A stretch of DNA of 29,434 nucleotides from positions 1 to 29,434 of the forward strand of contig JADHLM010000005.1 of NCBI GenBank assembly GCA_016780665.1. The letters run 5' to 3'. Below the pieces are notes generated by a model. The model ran no database searches, was not told the DNA's origin, and was given only the letters and a program-made list of their open reading frames with translations. Each line of letters starts with the position of its first letter. The stretch's first letter is position 1. Below, one piece after another: positions 1-7,941 of the stretch. Source of the DNA: Hyphomicrobiales bacterium. GTDB lineage: Bacteria; Pseudomonadota; Alphaproteobacteria; Rhizobiales; TMED25. Both the position numbers and the translations under genes were made by a program.

Positions 1-114
1 AGCTTGCTTTGCAACACGAATTGTATTTTTTCTTCTACCGTAATAACCCTTTGCACGTGATAGCACCTTATTGTGCTTTGCGTGTGATGTTACACCTCTT
101 TTAACTCTTGCCAT
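1..114 (-). CDS. rplT: 50S ribosomal protein L20, N-terminal part (cut by window edge)
   Basis: Reverse-strand reading from the ATG at 114-112 gives 38 residues beginning MARVKRGVTSHAKHNKVL and containing AKGYYGRRKN, the recognisable N-terminus of L20. L20 binds 23S rRNA early in large-subunit assembly and in many bacteria represses its own operon. The frame is open to the window edge, so about two thirds of the protein lies outside. It starts 11 bases after the rpmI stop, in the usual infC-rpmI-rplT order. Confidence 0.95.
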   Translation of the reverse strand, partial: MARVKRGVTSHAKHNKVLSRAKGYYGRRKNTIRVAKQA

Positions 115-125
115 GTTTCTATACT

Positions 126-323
126 CTAATTATAGGGTAAAAATTGTTTAATAATTTTTTGATCTGGTTCTGCAAGTACAGACATTCCTCTTGCATTTCT
201 TATAAATTTATTTGTTCTTTTTATCATTCCATGCCTCTTCCCGGCTTGGGCACACATAATTTTACCACTTTTGGTAACTTTAAACCTCTTTTTTGCTCCA
301 GATTTTGTTTTTAATTTTGGCAT
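126..323 (-). CDS. rpmI: 50S ribosomal protein L35
   Basis: A 65-residue, very basic protein beginning MPKLKTKSGAKKRFKVT, the family signature of L35, with HGMIKRTNKF in the middle. The length is exactly typical. It is a structural protein of the large ribosomal subunit. It lies between infC, whose stop is 93 bases upstream, and rplT, 11 bases downstream, on the same strand. No strong Shine-Dalgarno sequence is seen before its ATG, so translation may be coupled or rely on mRNA structure, as in the E. coli operon where L20 controls rpmI. That regulation is inferred here. Confidence 0.97.
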   Translation of the reverse strand: MPKLKTKSGAKKRFKVTKSGKIMCAQAGKRHGMIKRTNKFIRNARGMSVLAEPDQKIIKQFLPYN

Positions 324-416
324 GTCTTTTACTATCTTATAAATTTATTAAAACTAAGACACTTTATAGGCTAGGTAGTAATTATTTACAATAAAAAAAT
401 ATTTATTAATGGTATT

Positions 417-959
417 TTATTTTGGTGCAATTACCATAATTATTTGACGACCTTCAAATTTTGGCTCTAACTCAATTTTTGCCGTTTCATCAATATCCAA
501 TTTTATTCTATTAAATAATTTCATTCCCAATTCTGAATGGGACATTTCTCGTCCTCGAAACATAAGAGATATCTTGACTTTATCACCAAATTCGATGAAC
601 TTTTTCATATTTTTTAATTTTACTTCATAGTCATGCGTATCAATATTTGGTCGCATTTTAATTTCTTTAATGCCAATTGTTTTTTGCTTTTTCTTTGCTT
701 CAGCTGCTTTCTTTTGGGATTGATATTTAAACTTCCCATAATCCATTATTTTACAAACTGGCAAATCAGTGTTTGGAGAAATTTCAACAAGATCGAGAGA
801 GAATTTTTCTGCCTCCTGTAGACCAACTTCGATAGTTACTTCACCATAATTTTCACTATTGGGCCCTATTAATCTTATTCTATCTGCATTTATAAGATCA
901 TTTATCTTATGCGCGGCTTCTGATTTCTTCTTTGAGAAATCTTCAATTCTTCTTACTAT
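417..959 (-). CDS. infC: Translation initiation factor IF-3, with an AUA start codon
   Basis: IF-3 binds the 30S subunit, prevents premature 50S joining and proofreads the start codon. The C-terminal domain is clear: PVCKIMDYGKFKYQSQKKAAEAKKK, then KEIKMRPNIDTHDYEVK and MFRGREMSH. The N-terminal domain continues upstream in frame (INADRIRLIGPNSENYGEV, LDLVEISPN). No ATG, GTG or upstream TTG fits; the first TTG lies inside the conserved linker and would remove the whole N-domain. The best start is ATA at 959-957, preceded by AAGGAG with seven bases between GGAG and ATA. This gives 180 residues, the usual IF-3 length. Rare AUU-class starts are the known basis of infC autoregulation. AUA is less common than AUU, so the exact codon is an inference from spacing. 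Confidence 0.93.
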   Translation of the reverse strand: MVRRIEDFSKKKSEAAHKINDLINADRIRLIGPNSENYGEVTIEVGLQEAEKFSLDLVEISPNTDLPVCKIMDYGKFKYQSQKKAAEAKKKQKTIGIKEIKMRPNIDTHDYEVKLKNMKKFIEFGDKVKISLMFRGREMSHSELGMKLFNRIKLDIDETAKIELEPKFEGRQIIMVIAPK

Positions 960-974
960 GGTAGTTCTCCTTTT
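957..974 (-). promoter_or_regulatory. infC ribosome binding site and AUA start
   Basis: On the reverse strand AAAAGGAG at 974-967 is followed by seven bases and then ATA at 959-957. An ATT codon in the same frame (947-945) is 19 bases from GGAG, too far. This strong Shine-Dalgarno sequence is what fixes the unusual start. Confidence 0.75.
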
Positions 975-1035
975 ATTAGTTAATATGTATGTATATATTT
1001 ATATTTTTAACAAATCAAATGTTTAATATTAACTG

Positions 1036-1905
1036 CTAATCATTTAATTCCATATCAATGAGCCTCTTTAATCCAATTTTATAATTTGGGTATTCAAAGT
1101 TATAATTTAATGTTTTTTTTATTTTGTCATTATTAACAATTCTATTATTCAAATAAAAAACCCTCACTTTGTTAGATAACTCTACGTTTTCAAATAACAA
1201 AGGTTCAGGTGGCTTAATTTTGAGGAGTTCTGCAGCATATTCAATAACAGTATTTGACGGAGACGGCAAATCATCGGATATATTAAATATCTCAGAGCCA
1301 TGATTTAATTGTGTTAATTGATAGACAATCTTTGCTATGTCAGCTACATGGATACGATTAGATAAGTGACCCTCTTTAATAATTCTTCTTGCTGATCCAT
1401 TTAATAAATACCTTATTTGGTTTCTACCCTTTCCATAGATGCCTGATAACCTTAATATATCTAGCGGGATTGAATATTTAAGTCCAAACTCTGTCCATTG
1501 CTCTTCTGCCTTACGCCTATTTAATGCCATAATCGACTGTGGATTGATTGCTGAGTGTTCATATACTACTCTTCCATCTGTATTTCCATAAACTGATGTT
1601 GATGAAAGGTAAATAATCCTCTTAATAGAGCTTAGCGAGCTAACCATATCTTGGTAATTATAATTTAAAACTATGTCTCCATCATCATTTGGTGAAATTG
1701 TAACGATAACGGTATGAACTCCCTCTAATTCATTTGATAAATCAATACGCGTTTGGATTGGATCATACTTGACTAGCCTAATATTATTTTGAAGTTCTTG
1801 TGTTGGATTACGCATTGTTCCTGTAACACTCCAATTTTCCTTAAGAAAGTACTTTGCTATTTCTATTCCAGAAAAACCAAGCCCAAAACAAAAAATTTTA
1901 TTCAC
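1036..1905 (-). CDS. Atypical NAD(P)-binding SDR/epimerase-like protein
   Basis: A 289-residue protein of the extended SDR (NAD-dependent epimerase) fold. The nucleotide-binding loop GLGFSG is at residues 8-13 and the strand YLSSTSVYGN carries the usual SST motif. At the place of the catalytic YxxxK the sequence reads ALNRRKAEEQ, so the tyrosine seems replaced by asparagine, which resembles YeeZ-like members rather than classical epimerases. The GTG at 1905-1903 is preferred as start because it immediately precedes the first Rossmann strand and has AGGAG upstream; a longer ATG form would add residues that do not fit the family. It overlaps the end of queG by eight bases, so the two are probably translationally coupled. 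Substrate unknown. Confidence 0.8.
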   Translation of the reverse strand: MNKIFCFGLGFSGIEIAKYFLKENWSVTGTMRNPTQELQNNIRLVKYDPIQTRIDLSNELEGVHTVIVTISPNDDGDIVLNYNYQDMVSSLSSIKRIIYLSSTSVYGNTDGRVVYEHSAINPQSIMALNRRKAEEQWTEFGLKYSIPLDILRLSGIYGKGRNQIRYLLNGSARRIIKEGHLSNRIHVADIAKIVYQLTQLNHGSEIFNISDDLPSPSNTVIEYAAELLKIKPPEPLLFENVELSNKVRVFYLNNRIVNNDKIKKTLNYNFEYPNYKIGLKRLIDMELND

Positions 1906-3013
1906 TATAATTCCACTCCTCCAAAACATATGGATCAAACTCATCCTGTATATAATTATCCCTCATAGTCTTAAATTTTTCAATTGATAAGAGTTTCTTT
2001 ACAGCCCAGATAGCTGCAGATCTTACTATTGGTGAATTGTTTTTTAAATGTTTTTCGATTTTCTTCACTAACTTCTTTGAATTTGAATTACCTGCAGCAA
2101 TTAAAATATTTCTTAAAAATCTATCTTTTCCGATTCTCTTTATTGGTGAATTCATGAAAAATGTCGTAAAATCATTGTAATCAAAATCAAGAAAAAAACC
2201 TAAATTAGGTAAATTTAACTCGTCACGACTTATAAGGTGACTATCACTTGTTACTTGGGCAAACTTATTCCATGGGCAAACTGCAAGGCAATCATCACAA
2301 CCATATACTCTATTACCTATTTTATCTCTTAGAACCCTTGGCATATGACCTTTATATTCAATAGTAAGATAGGATATACATTTTCGAGCATCTAATTTAT
2401 GTGGCGCAATGATTGCATTTGTTGGGCAAATATCTATGCATGATGTGCAACTTCCGCAATGATTTAGTTCTACTTTCGATGGCTCAATATGAATAGGTAA
2501 TAGGACAACTCCGAGAAAAAACCATGAACCTAAGGTTTGACTCACCAAGTTTGTGTGCTTTCCTTGCCAACCAAGACCCGCAATTTGTGCAATCGGTTTT
2601 TCCATTAGAGGTGCCGTATCAACAAAGTACCTTGAGTCAATTCCGAAATCCTCTTTCAACCATGAGCTAAACTCTTTTAGCTGATCTTTAATGATTAAAT
2701 GATAGTCATCGCCCCTGGCATAAACTGAGATATTTGCATCAGTTTTCCTAGATATATTTTGAATTGGGTTTTCAGCTGGTCCATAATTTTTCGACACCAC
2801 AATAACTGATATTGAATCATCCCAAATCTTACTTGGATGGGATCTTCTATCTTTATTCTTTTCAAGCCATATCATATCACCGTGAAATCCACCTGAAAGG
2901 AAACTTTCTAATTCTTCTTTCTGATCTGGAATATCATCTATATTTGCAATACCTACATCATCAAAACCTAGATCATAGATCTTTTTTAAGATGTCTTCTT
3001 TTTTAAGGTTCAT
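1898..3013 (-). CDS. queG: Epoxyqueuosine reductase QueG
   Basis: QueG is the cobalamin- and [4Fe-4S]-dependent enzyme of the last step of queuosine synthesis, reducing epoxyqueuosine in tRNA. From the ATG at 3013-3011 the protein has 371 residues, near the E. coli length. Visible: YFVDTAPLMEKPIA (130-143) with the conserved Asp132, the ferredoxin-like cluster CGSCTSCIDICP (Cys186, 189, 192, 196), Cys212, and YGCDDCLAVCPWN (Cys239, 242, 246), then a C-terminal helical-repeat tail. An upstream in-frame start is possible but would run into the GST gene and adds nothing family-like. It starts five bases after the GST stop and overlaps the following SDR gene. Confidence 0.95.
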   Translation of the reverse strand: MNLKKEDILKKIYDLGFDDVGIANIDDIPDQKEELESFLSGGFHGDMIWLEKNKDRRSHPSKIWDDSISVIVVSKNYGPAENPIQNISRKTDANISVYARGDDYHLIIKDQLKEFSSWLKEDFGIDSRYFVDTAPLMEKPIAQIAGLGWQGKHTNLVSQTLGSWFFLGVVLLPIHIEPSKVELNHCGSCTSCIDICPTNAIIAPHKLDARKCISYLTIEYKGHMPRVLRDKIGNRVYGCDDCLAVCPWNKFAQVTSDSHLISRDELNLPNLGFFLDFDYNDFTTFFMNSPIKRIGKDRFLRNILIAAGNSNSKKLVKKIEKHLKNNSPIVRSAAIWAVKKLLSIEKFKTMRDNYIQDEFDPYVLEEWNYSE

Positions 3014-3018
3014 ATGTA

Positions 3019-3714
3019 TTAGAAATCCGGATCTGAATAATGAGTTGGTGGTTGAAAACCTGGTAACCTGTCTGAGAGTATATCCGAAAAAGATAACCTT
3101 GATTTTATTCGAGCATACCAATTTCTCACTTCTTCCCACTTATCCCAATTGATTTTGTTCAGATAATCAAGACATGATATGTGCGAAGCAGCTGCAATGT
3201 CCGCTTGGCTATATTTATCACCTGCAATCCATATTCTTGAAGCTACAAGGTGATTCAAATAATTAAGATGATAGGTTAAGTTTTCTTGAGCAATTCTTAT
3301 TGAGTCCATGTTTGGGCTTTTACTGACTGCTGGATCTTTAATATAATATTTATCAATTAGCTCTCTTAAAATAACTCCACTCACATCTTTGTAAAATTTT
3401 ATGTCAAACCAATCAACAAGTCTTCTAATCTCGGCTCTTTCGCCGTGCTCCCCTGGAATTAAAGATTCCTGAAGGTGATTAAAACAGAATTTTTCCTCGA
3501 GGAATTCTGTTATGGCGTAAATATTAATTACTGTTATATCTTCATCATCATCAATTATCACTGGAAGGGTACCAGCAGGATTTATGGATAAAAACTCCCT
3601 TCTTCGATCCCAAACTTTTTCATCTATAAGCAAGTGCTCTACCCTGAGCTCTAAAAGACTTACTCTTGCCCTTCTTGAGAATGGACAAAGTTTGAAATGA
3701 AATAGTTTTATCAT
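3019..3714 (-). CDS. Glutathione S-transferase family protein
   Basis: A 231-residue protein with an N-terminal thioredoxin-like fold: MIKLFHFKLCPFSRRAR has the CPFS motif (Cys10), followed by INPAGTLPVI with the cis-proline and a charged helix, and the C-terminal all-helical domain containing AGDKYSQADIAAASHISCLDYL, a typical GST helical signature. Family members conjugate or reduce substrates with glutathione; the specific role is unknown. It is the first gene of a tight three-gene unit with queG and an SDR gene, an arrangement seen in other alphaproteobacteria near uppP. Confidence 0.87.
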   Translation of the reverse strand: MIKLFHFKLCPFSRRARVSLLELRVEHLLIDEKVWDRRREFLSINPAGTLPVIIDDDEDITVINIYAITEFLEEKFCFNHLQESLIPGEHGERAEIRRLVDWFDIKFYKDVSGVILRELIDKYYIKDPAVSKSPNMDSIRIAQENLTYHLNYLNHLVASRIWIAGDKYSQADIAAASHISCLDYLNKINWDKWEEVRNWYARIKSRLSFSDILSDRLPGFQPPTHYSDPDF

Positions 3715-3752
3715 GATAATAATTTTATTATTTATTATGTAAAAAAATTGTA

Positions 3753-3775
3753 AACATAAATATAATGTTTATGTT
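3753..3775. promoter_or_regulatory. Dyad with central TATAAT in the GST/pirin divergent promoter region
   Basis: In the 103-base gap between the divergent GST and pirin genes, AACATAAA (3753-3760) and TTTATGTT (3768-3775) form a perfect 8-bp inverted repeat. The 7-base spacer starts with TATAAT, a perfect -10 hexamer for plus-strand transcription. The -35 is weak (TGTAAA at 3738-3743, 17-base spacing). This could be a promoter with an overlapping operator; in such AT-rich DNA chance is possible. Confidence 0.35.
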
Positions 3776-3817
3776 GTAGATTTTAAATCATAATAGATAT
3801 TTATAGGACACTATCTG

Positions 3818-4723
3818 ATGAGCTGGTTACCGACATCAAAAAATATTGAAAAAAATAACCCAAAAATAGACTCCATAATTTTACCCAGAATAAGTGATAT
3901 AGGAGATTTTGAAGTAAAAAGAGCTTTACCATCAAAACAAAGGCAAATGGTTGGCCCTTTTATATTTTGGGATCAAATGGGTCCTGGTGAATTTATATCT
4001 GGAAGGGGCTTAGACGTTCGCCCTCATCCGCACATAGGCCTATCAACGATTACATATTTATTCAAGGGGACCATGGATCATAAAGACTCCCTTGGAAATG
4101 ATGTTCGGATTAAGCCTGGAGAAATCAACCTTATGACGGCAGGGAATGGGATAGTGCATTCAGAAAGAACAGGTCAAGATATAAGACAATCGCCATCAGA
4201 TTTATTTGGTATTCAGAGTTGGATTGCACAACCAAAAGAATATGAGGACTCGAATCCAAAATTTCAAAATTTCTCATCAAAACAAATAAAAATCATTGAC
4301 AGTAATGAGGTTCGAGGGAGTGTATTATTTGGTGAAATTGATGGACTAAAATCCTCAATTCAAAGCGAATGGGACACATTATATTTAGATCTCGAAATGA
4401 GTAAAGGAAGTAAATTTGAACTGAAGCCACTCTATCATGATCGAGCTTTGTATATTATAAGTGGAAATATTTTTATTATGGGTGAACAATGTCCAAATCA
4501 AACTCTTATTGTTCTCAAACCAAATGAAGATGTAATCGTAGAGGCTCATGACATCAGTAAGATGCTGGTTTTAGGGGGAGAACCTATGGATGGTCCAAGA
4601 TATATTTATTGGAACTTCGTGTCTTCCAGAAAAGAAAAAATCGAAGAAGCAAAAAATAAATGGAAAAACTGGGAATTCCCAAAAATCCGAAATGATAATT
4701 CAGAATTTATTCCATTACCATAA
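3818..4723 (+). CDS. Pirin family protein
   Basis: A 301-residue bicupin protein. The N-terminal cupin shows the pirin signature RPHPHIGLSTITYLF (69-83), supplying metal ligands His70 and His72, and LMTAGNGIVHSERT with His114 and Glu116, matching the His/His/His/Glu iron site known in pirins. The C-terminal half (YLDLEMSKGSKFEL, ALYIISGNIFI) fits the second cupin domain. Bacterial pirins include quercetin 2,3-dioxygenases and redox regulators; which applies here cannot be told. It stands alone on the plus strand, divergent from the GST gene and 69 bases before uppP. Confidence 0.93.
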   Translation: MSWLPTSKNIEKNNPKIDSIILPRISDIGDFEVKRALPSKQRQMVGPFIFWDQMGPGEFISGRGLDVRPHPHIGLSTITYLFKGTMDHKDSLGNDVRIKPGEINLMTAGNGIVHSERTGQDIRQSPSDLFGIQSWIAQPKEYEDSNPKFQNFSSKQIKIIDSNEVRGSVLFGEIDGLKSSIQSEWDTLYLDLEMSKGSKFELKPLYHDRALYIISGNIFIMGEQCPNQTLIVLKPNEDVIVEAHDISKMLVLGGEPMDGPRYIYWNFVSSRKEKIEEAKNKWKNWEFPKIRNDNSEFIPLP

Positions 4724-4792
4724 ACAACAGTTTAATTGCTCTTGATAGATGTAATTATTTTTAAAATTCTTAATCCATAATATACTCAAAAA

Positions 4793-5581
4793 ATGTACTG
4801 GGATTATTTAATATTACTATCAATAGTTCAGGGAATAACAGAGTTCATTCCTGTAAGTTCATCAGCACATCTAACGTTGATTCAATATTTTAGACCATTA
4901 GAACAAAATATTGAGATTGATCTCAGTCTTCATATTGGGTCGTTAATTGCCCTTATTACCTATTTATATAGGAAAATAATAATTCATGAAAACATCAGGA
5001 TGAATGATGACTTCACCTTCTTGACAAAAAAAACTATTTTTGCACTAATAACTATTAGCGCAATTCCAACTCTAATACTTGCCTACTTTTTTCTAAATAA
5101 TGAGTTGATGGGATCTATACGAGAGAATATTCAATTATTAGCGTGGCTGAATTTATTTTTTGCAGTTTTACTATTAATAGCTGATTTTAATAGAAAAATG
5201 CCACTCAAAATCATTAAATTTACAGATATTCTAGCACTAGCTATTTTCCAATGTCTATCATTATTTCCTGGTGTTAGCAGATCTGGGATTTGTATCACAA
5301 TATCTAGATTCATTGGCTTTGGCAGAAAAGAGTCCTCAATTATTGCAGTCATTATGTCTCTGCCAATAATGATATCTAGCTCTATTTACTTAATATTTAA
5401 GATATTTGGAGGGATTGGTTTTGATTTAACAGCATCAATAATAATATCGATATTCTTATCGTTTATTGCTTCATATTTATCAATTATTATAATTGTTGAA
5501 TTTATTGAACGGATAAAAATATATCCATATGTTGCTTACAGAGTTTTTCTCAGCCTATTAATTCTTTTATTCATCAATTAG
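4793..5581 (+). CDS. uppP: Undecaprenyl-diphosphatase (UppP/BacA)
   Basis: Integral membrane phosphatase that converts undecaprenyl diphosphate to the monophosphate, recycling the lipid carrier for peptidoglycan and other envelope polymers; it also underlies bacitracin resistance. The 262-residue length is typical. The family motifs are present: GITEFIPVSSSAHL (14-27, with Glu17 and His26) and LFPGVSRSG (157-165). Seven to eight hydrophobic segments are apparent. Its TAG stop overlaps the stop of the convergent NDUFA9-like gene by eight bases, so no room exists for a separate terminator. Confidence 0.96.
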   Translation: MYWDYLILLSIVQGITEFIPVSSSAHLTLIQYFRPLEQNIEIDLSLHIGSLIALITYLYRKIIIHENIRMNDDFTFLTKKTIFALITISAIPTLILAYFFLNNELMGSIRENIQLLAWLNLFFAVLLLIADFNRKMPLKIIKFTDILALAIFQCLSLFPGVSRSGICITISRFIGFGRKESSIIAVIMSLPIMISSSIYLIFKIFGGIGFDLTASIIISIFLSFIASYLSIIIIVEFIERIKIYPYVAYRVFLSLLILLFIN

Positions 5582-6515
5582 TAAAGCGTTTCAGATACAG
5601 CGGGACAATATTTTGAATTGAGGTTGGTACTATGCCATAATCTTCCAGTCTACCTATTTCTGCATTATTTTTTGAGAGTATATTGTCACTGCGTAAAGAC
5701 TCTAATTGATCAAAAGTTATTGGCTTCTTTGGAAGAATCTGCATAGGGGCAATAAAGATTTTAGATACCGAAAATGGAATGGGTAGAAGAATCCTCCTTC
5801 TATTGATGACTTTTAGAATAAACTGAATAATTTCTTTAAAAGTAAATATCTCCTTTCCACCCACCTCGTATATGTTTTTTTTATCATTATCATGTAAATG
5901 TAATGCAATTAAATCTACTAAATCTTGTACATATACTGGTTGGAATTTTGTTTTCCCATTTCCAAAGAGAGGAAAGGCTGGAAATTTATTCAATATTGAT
6001 GCAAACTGATTAAAAAAATTATCATCAAATCCGAATATCAGTGAAGGCTTAATGATAGTTGAATTTGGATTCTCACTCAATACCTCATATTCTCCCATTG
6101 CCTTACTTTTTGAATAGTTAGAACTAGAGTTGATATCAGATCCTAGAGCAGAGATGTGGATAAATCTCTCTATCTTTAATTCCCCAGAATAAGCAGCAAT
6201 TAATTTTGGAAAATGATGATGTATATATTGGTACTTATTTTTTTTTGACTCACTGAGTATGCCAATTAAATTAATAACATAATTTGAGCCCTTGATAAAT
6301 TCTTTTATCTGATCGTTGTTGTGAATATTTAATTTAATTATTTCAATTTGCCCAACATTGCCTGAGACAAGTAAGTGATTTGCTGTAGTGGGATTTCTAG
6401 TACCAATTTTTAATCTATATCCTTCTTTTGCTAGCTTCCTAATTAGATTGCGGCCGAGGAAACCATTACCACCAAATACTGATATTATTTTACTATTTTT
6501 TGAAGAAATACTAAT
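5574..6515 (-). CDS. Complex I NDUFA9-like SDR protein, with an apparent AUU start
   Basis: An NAD(P)-binding extended SDR resembling the NDUFA9/39-kDa accessory subunit of respiratory complex I and related alphaproteobacterial proteins. The upstream frame reads SVFGGNGFLGRNLI (Rossmann loop), GTRNP, NLIGIL, then FIHISALGSD and NYSKSKAMGE (YxxxK), continuing into FGNGKTKFQPVYVQDL. Homology thus extends well above the first canonical codon (ATG 6098-6096, in the middle of the domain). No ATG, GTG or TTG lies between that codon and the in-frame TAG at 6527-6525. The best start is ATT at 6515-6513, seven bases after AGGT, giving 313 residues. An alternative is a one-base loss in the A6 run near 6498-6503, which would join a TTG start at 6541. 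Convergent with uppP. Confidence 0.8.
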   Translation of the reverse strand: MSISSKNSKIISVFGGNGFLGRNLIRKLAKEGYRLKIGTRNPTTANHLLVSGNVGQIEIIKLNIHNNDQIKEFIKGSNYVINLIGILSESKKNKYQYIHHHFPKLIAAYSGELKIERFIHISALGSDINSSSNYSKSKAMGEYEVLSENPNSTIIKPSLIFGFDDNFFNQFASILNKFPAFPLFGNGKTKFQPVYVQDLVDLIALHLHDNDKKNIYEVGGKEIFTFKEIIQFILKVINRRRILLPIPFSVSKIFIAPMQILPKKPITFDQLESLRSDNILSKNNAEIGRLEDYGIVPTSIQNIVPLYLKRFTN

Positions 6516-6563
6516 TTTACTGACCTAAGTAAGAATTTCAATTATATTATCTAATTTTATTAA

Positions 6564-6592
6564 TTGAGAATATAATATATATTTAATATTAA
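6564..6592 (+). promoter_or_regulatory. Possible sigma-70 promoter for the RNase D/lpt unit
   Basis: TTGAGA (6564-6569) and TATTAA (6587-6592) are spaced by 17 bases in the 122-base gap between divergent genes, about 45 bases before the RNase D start. The match is moderate, five of six and four of six, in a very AT-rich region. Confidence 0.3.
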
Positions 6593-6637
6593 AAAAGAGT
6601 TTTTTGCAGTTTAATTTGAAAAAAGGATGCTAAAGCG

Positions 6638-7261
6638 TTGGAAAAAGAAAAAAAAATATTTATGCATGAAAATGACTTGCCTAATAACCTAAAACTAGGC
6701 GATATTTTAGCAATAGATACAGAAACAATGGGACTTAATCCTCACCGTGATCGACTTTGCTTAATTCAGCTTAATGATGGAGGGGAAAACACACACTTGG
6801 TAAAAATATCAAAAAATTTAAACCCAGCTCCAAATATATGTAAGTTATTATCAGACCATAAAAAACAAAAGCTCTTTCATTTTGCTCGTTTTGATGTAGC
6901 AATACTATCTAAATCATTTGGCATAACAATAAATAATATATACTGCACAAAAATAGCGTCTAAATTGGCGAGAACATATACCGATAAACATAGTTTAAAG
7001 TCATTATGCGAAGAATTACTTAGCTTGCAATTATCAAAAGAAGAACAAAGTTCTGACTGGGGAAGTTCTACCTTGACTGAGAAACAAGAGAAATATGCTG
7101 CAAATGATGTTCTTTATTTGCACACAATTAAAGAAAAACTTGATTTAATACTTGAAAGAGAGGATAGAATGGAACTTGCAAAATCATGTTTTGATTTTAT
7201 AAATACTCAAGTTTGTCTAGACCTCAATGGTTGGAATAATCAAAATATATTCGATCATTAA
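6638..7261 (+). CDS. rnd: Ribonuclease D-type 3'-5' exonuclease
   Basis: A 207-residue DEDD-family exonuclease consisting of the catalytic domain only, as common in alphaproteobacteria; the HRDC domains of E. coli RNase D are absent. Catalytic motifs: IDTETMG (Asp27, Glu29), FHFARFDVAIL (Asp86) and YAANDVLYL (Tyr153, Asp157). It should trim 3' ends of tRNA and other stable RNA precursors. The TTG start at 6638 has AAGGA about ten bases upstream; an in-frame ATG at 6662 would still leave all motifs and cannot be excluded. It is followed after 23 bases by lptC. Confidence 0.92.
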   Translation: MEKEKKIFMHENDLPNNLKLGDILAIDTETMGLNPHRDRLCLIQLNDGGENTHLVKISKNLNPAPNICKLLSDHKKQKLFHFARFDVAILSKSFGITINNIYCTKIASKLARTYTDKHSLKSLCEELLSLQLSKEEQSSDWGSSTLTEKQEKYAANDVLYLHTIKEKLDLILEREDRMELAKSCFDFINTQVCLDLNGWNNQNIFDH

Positions 7262-7284
7262 TTCCATGCTCAGTTTGATAAAAA

Positions 7285-7941
7285 ATGGCATATAAACAAT
7301 CATCAGATCAAATAGACAAAGTTAAATCACACTCAAGAAATGTAAAAATCATAAATTTTTTTATATATTCATCATTAGTAATAATATCTATTCTAATATT
7401 AACTCAATACATCATAAAAACAGATACAAGTAATATTAATAATATTGTAGATTTACAGAATGCTGACACTAAAGATTATGTAAATATATCTGAAAAAAAT
7501 ATAGAAATTGAGAATTCTATAATTTCTGGTGTAGATGAATATAATCAGTTTTATGAAATAAAGTCAGAAAAAATAATAAATTCTTCTGCTAACACTGAAA
7601 TCTTAGAACTTATAGGGATAAGTACAAAGTTAATTCTTAGAAATGAATATGAAATGAATATAATTGGTGATACAGCAATCTATGATAGTAAAAGAAAACA
7701 TCTCAAACTAAACAGTAATATTGAAATATCTTCAGATCAAACACCCATAATGTACATAAAAAATTTAGACATTAATCTCTCTAAAAATATTATTAGCAGC
7801 CCTGGTCCAGTCTTGGTTAAGTATAATGATATTTGTATCAAAGGGAAAGAATTTGTAATAAGTGAGAACGGTAATAAAATAAAATTTACAAAAGGTGTAA
7901 ATCTTAAACTCAAGGATACAATGTCGTGCCAATTATCTTAA
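7285..7941 (+). CDS. lptC: LPS export protein LptC
   Basis: A 218-residue protein with a short cytoplasmic N-terminus, one membrane anchor at about residues 24-42, and a beta-rich periplasmic part (MNIIGDTAIYDSKRKHLKLN) characteristic of the LptC/OstA-like fold. LptC is the bitopic inner-membrane subunit that receives lipopolysaccharide from LptB2FG and hands it to LptA. Similarity in this family is low, so the call rests strongly on position: directly before lptA, lptB and rpoN. Its end overlaps the start of lptA by 16 bases. Confidence 0.88.
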   Translation: MAYKQSSDQIDKVKSHSRNVKIINFFIYSSLVIISILILTQYIIKTDTSNINNIVDLQNADTKDYVNISEKNIEIENSIISGVDEYNQFYEIKSEKIINSSANTEILELIGISTKLILRNEYEMNIIGDTAIYDSKRKHLKLNSNIEISSDQTPIMYIKNLDINLSKNIISSPGPVLVKYNDICIKGKEFVISENGNKIKFTKGVNLKLKDTMSCQLS

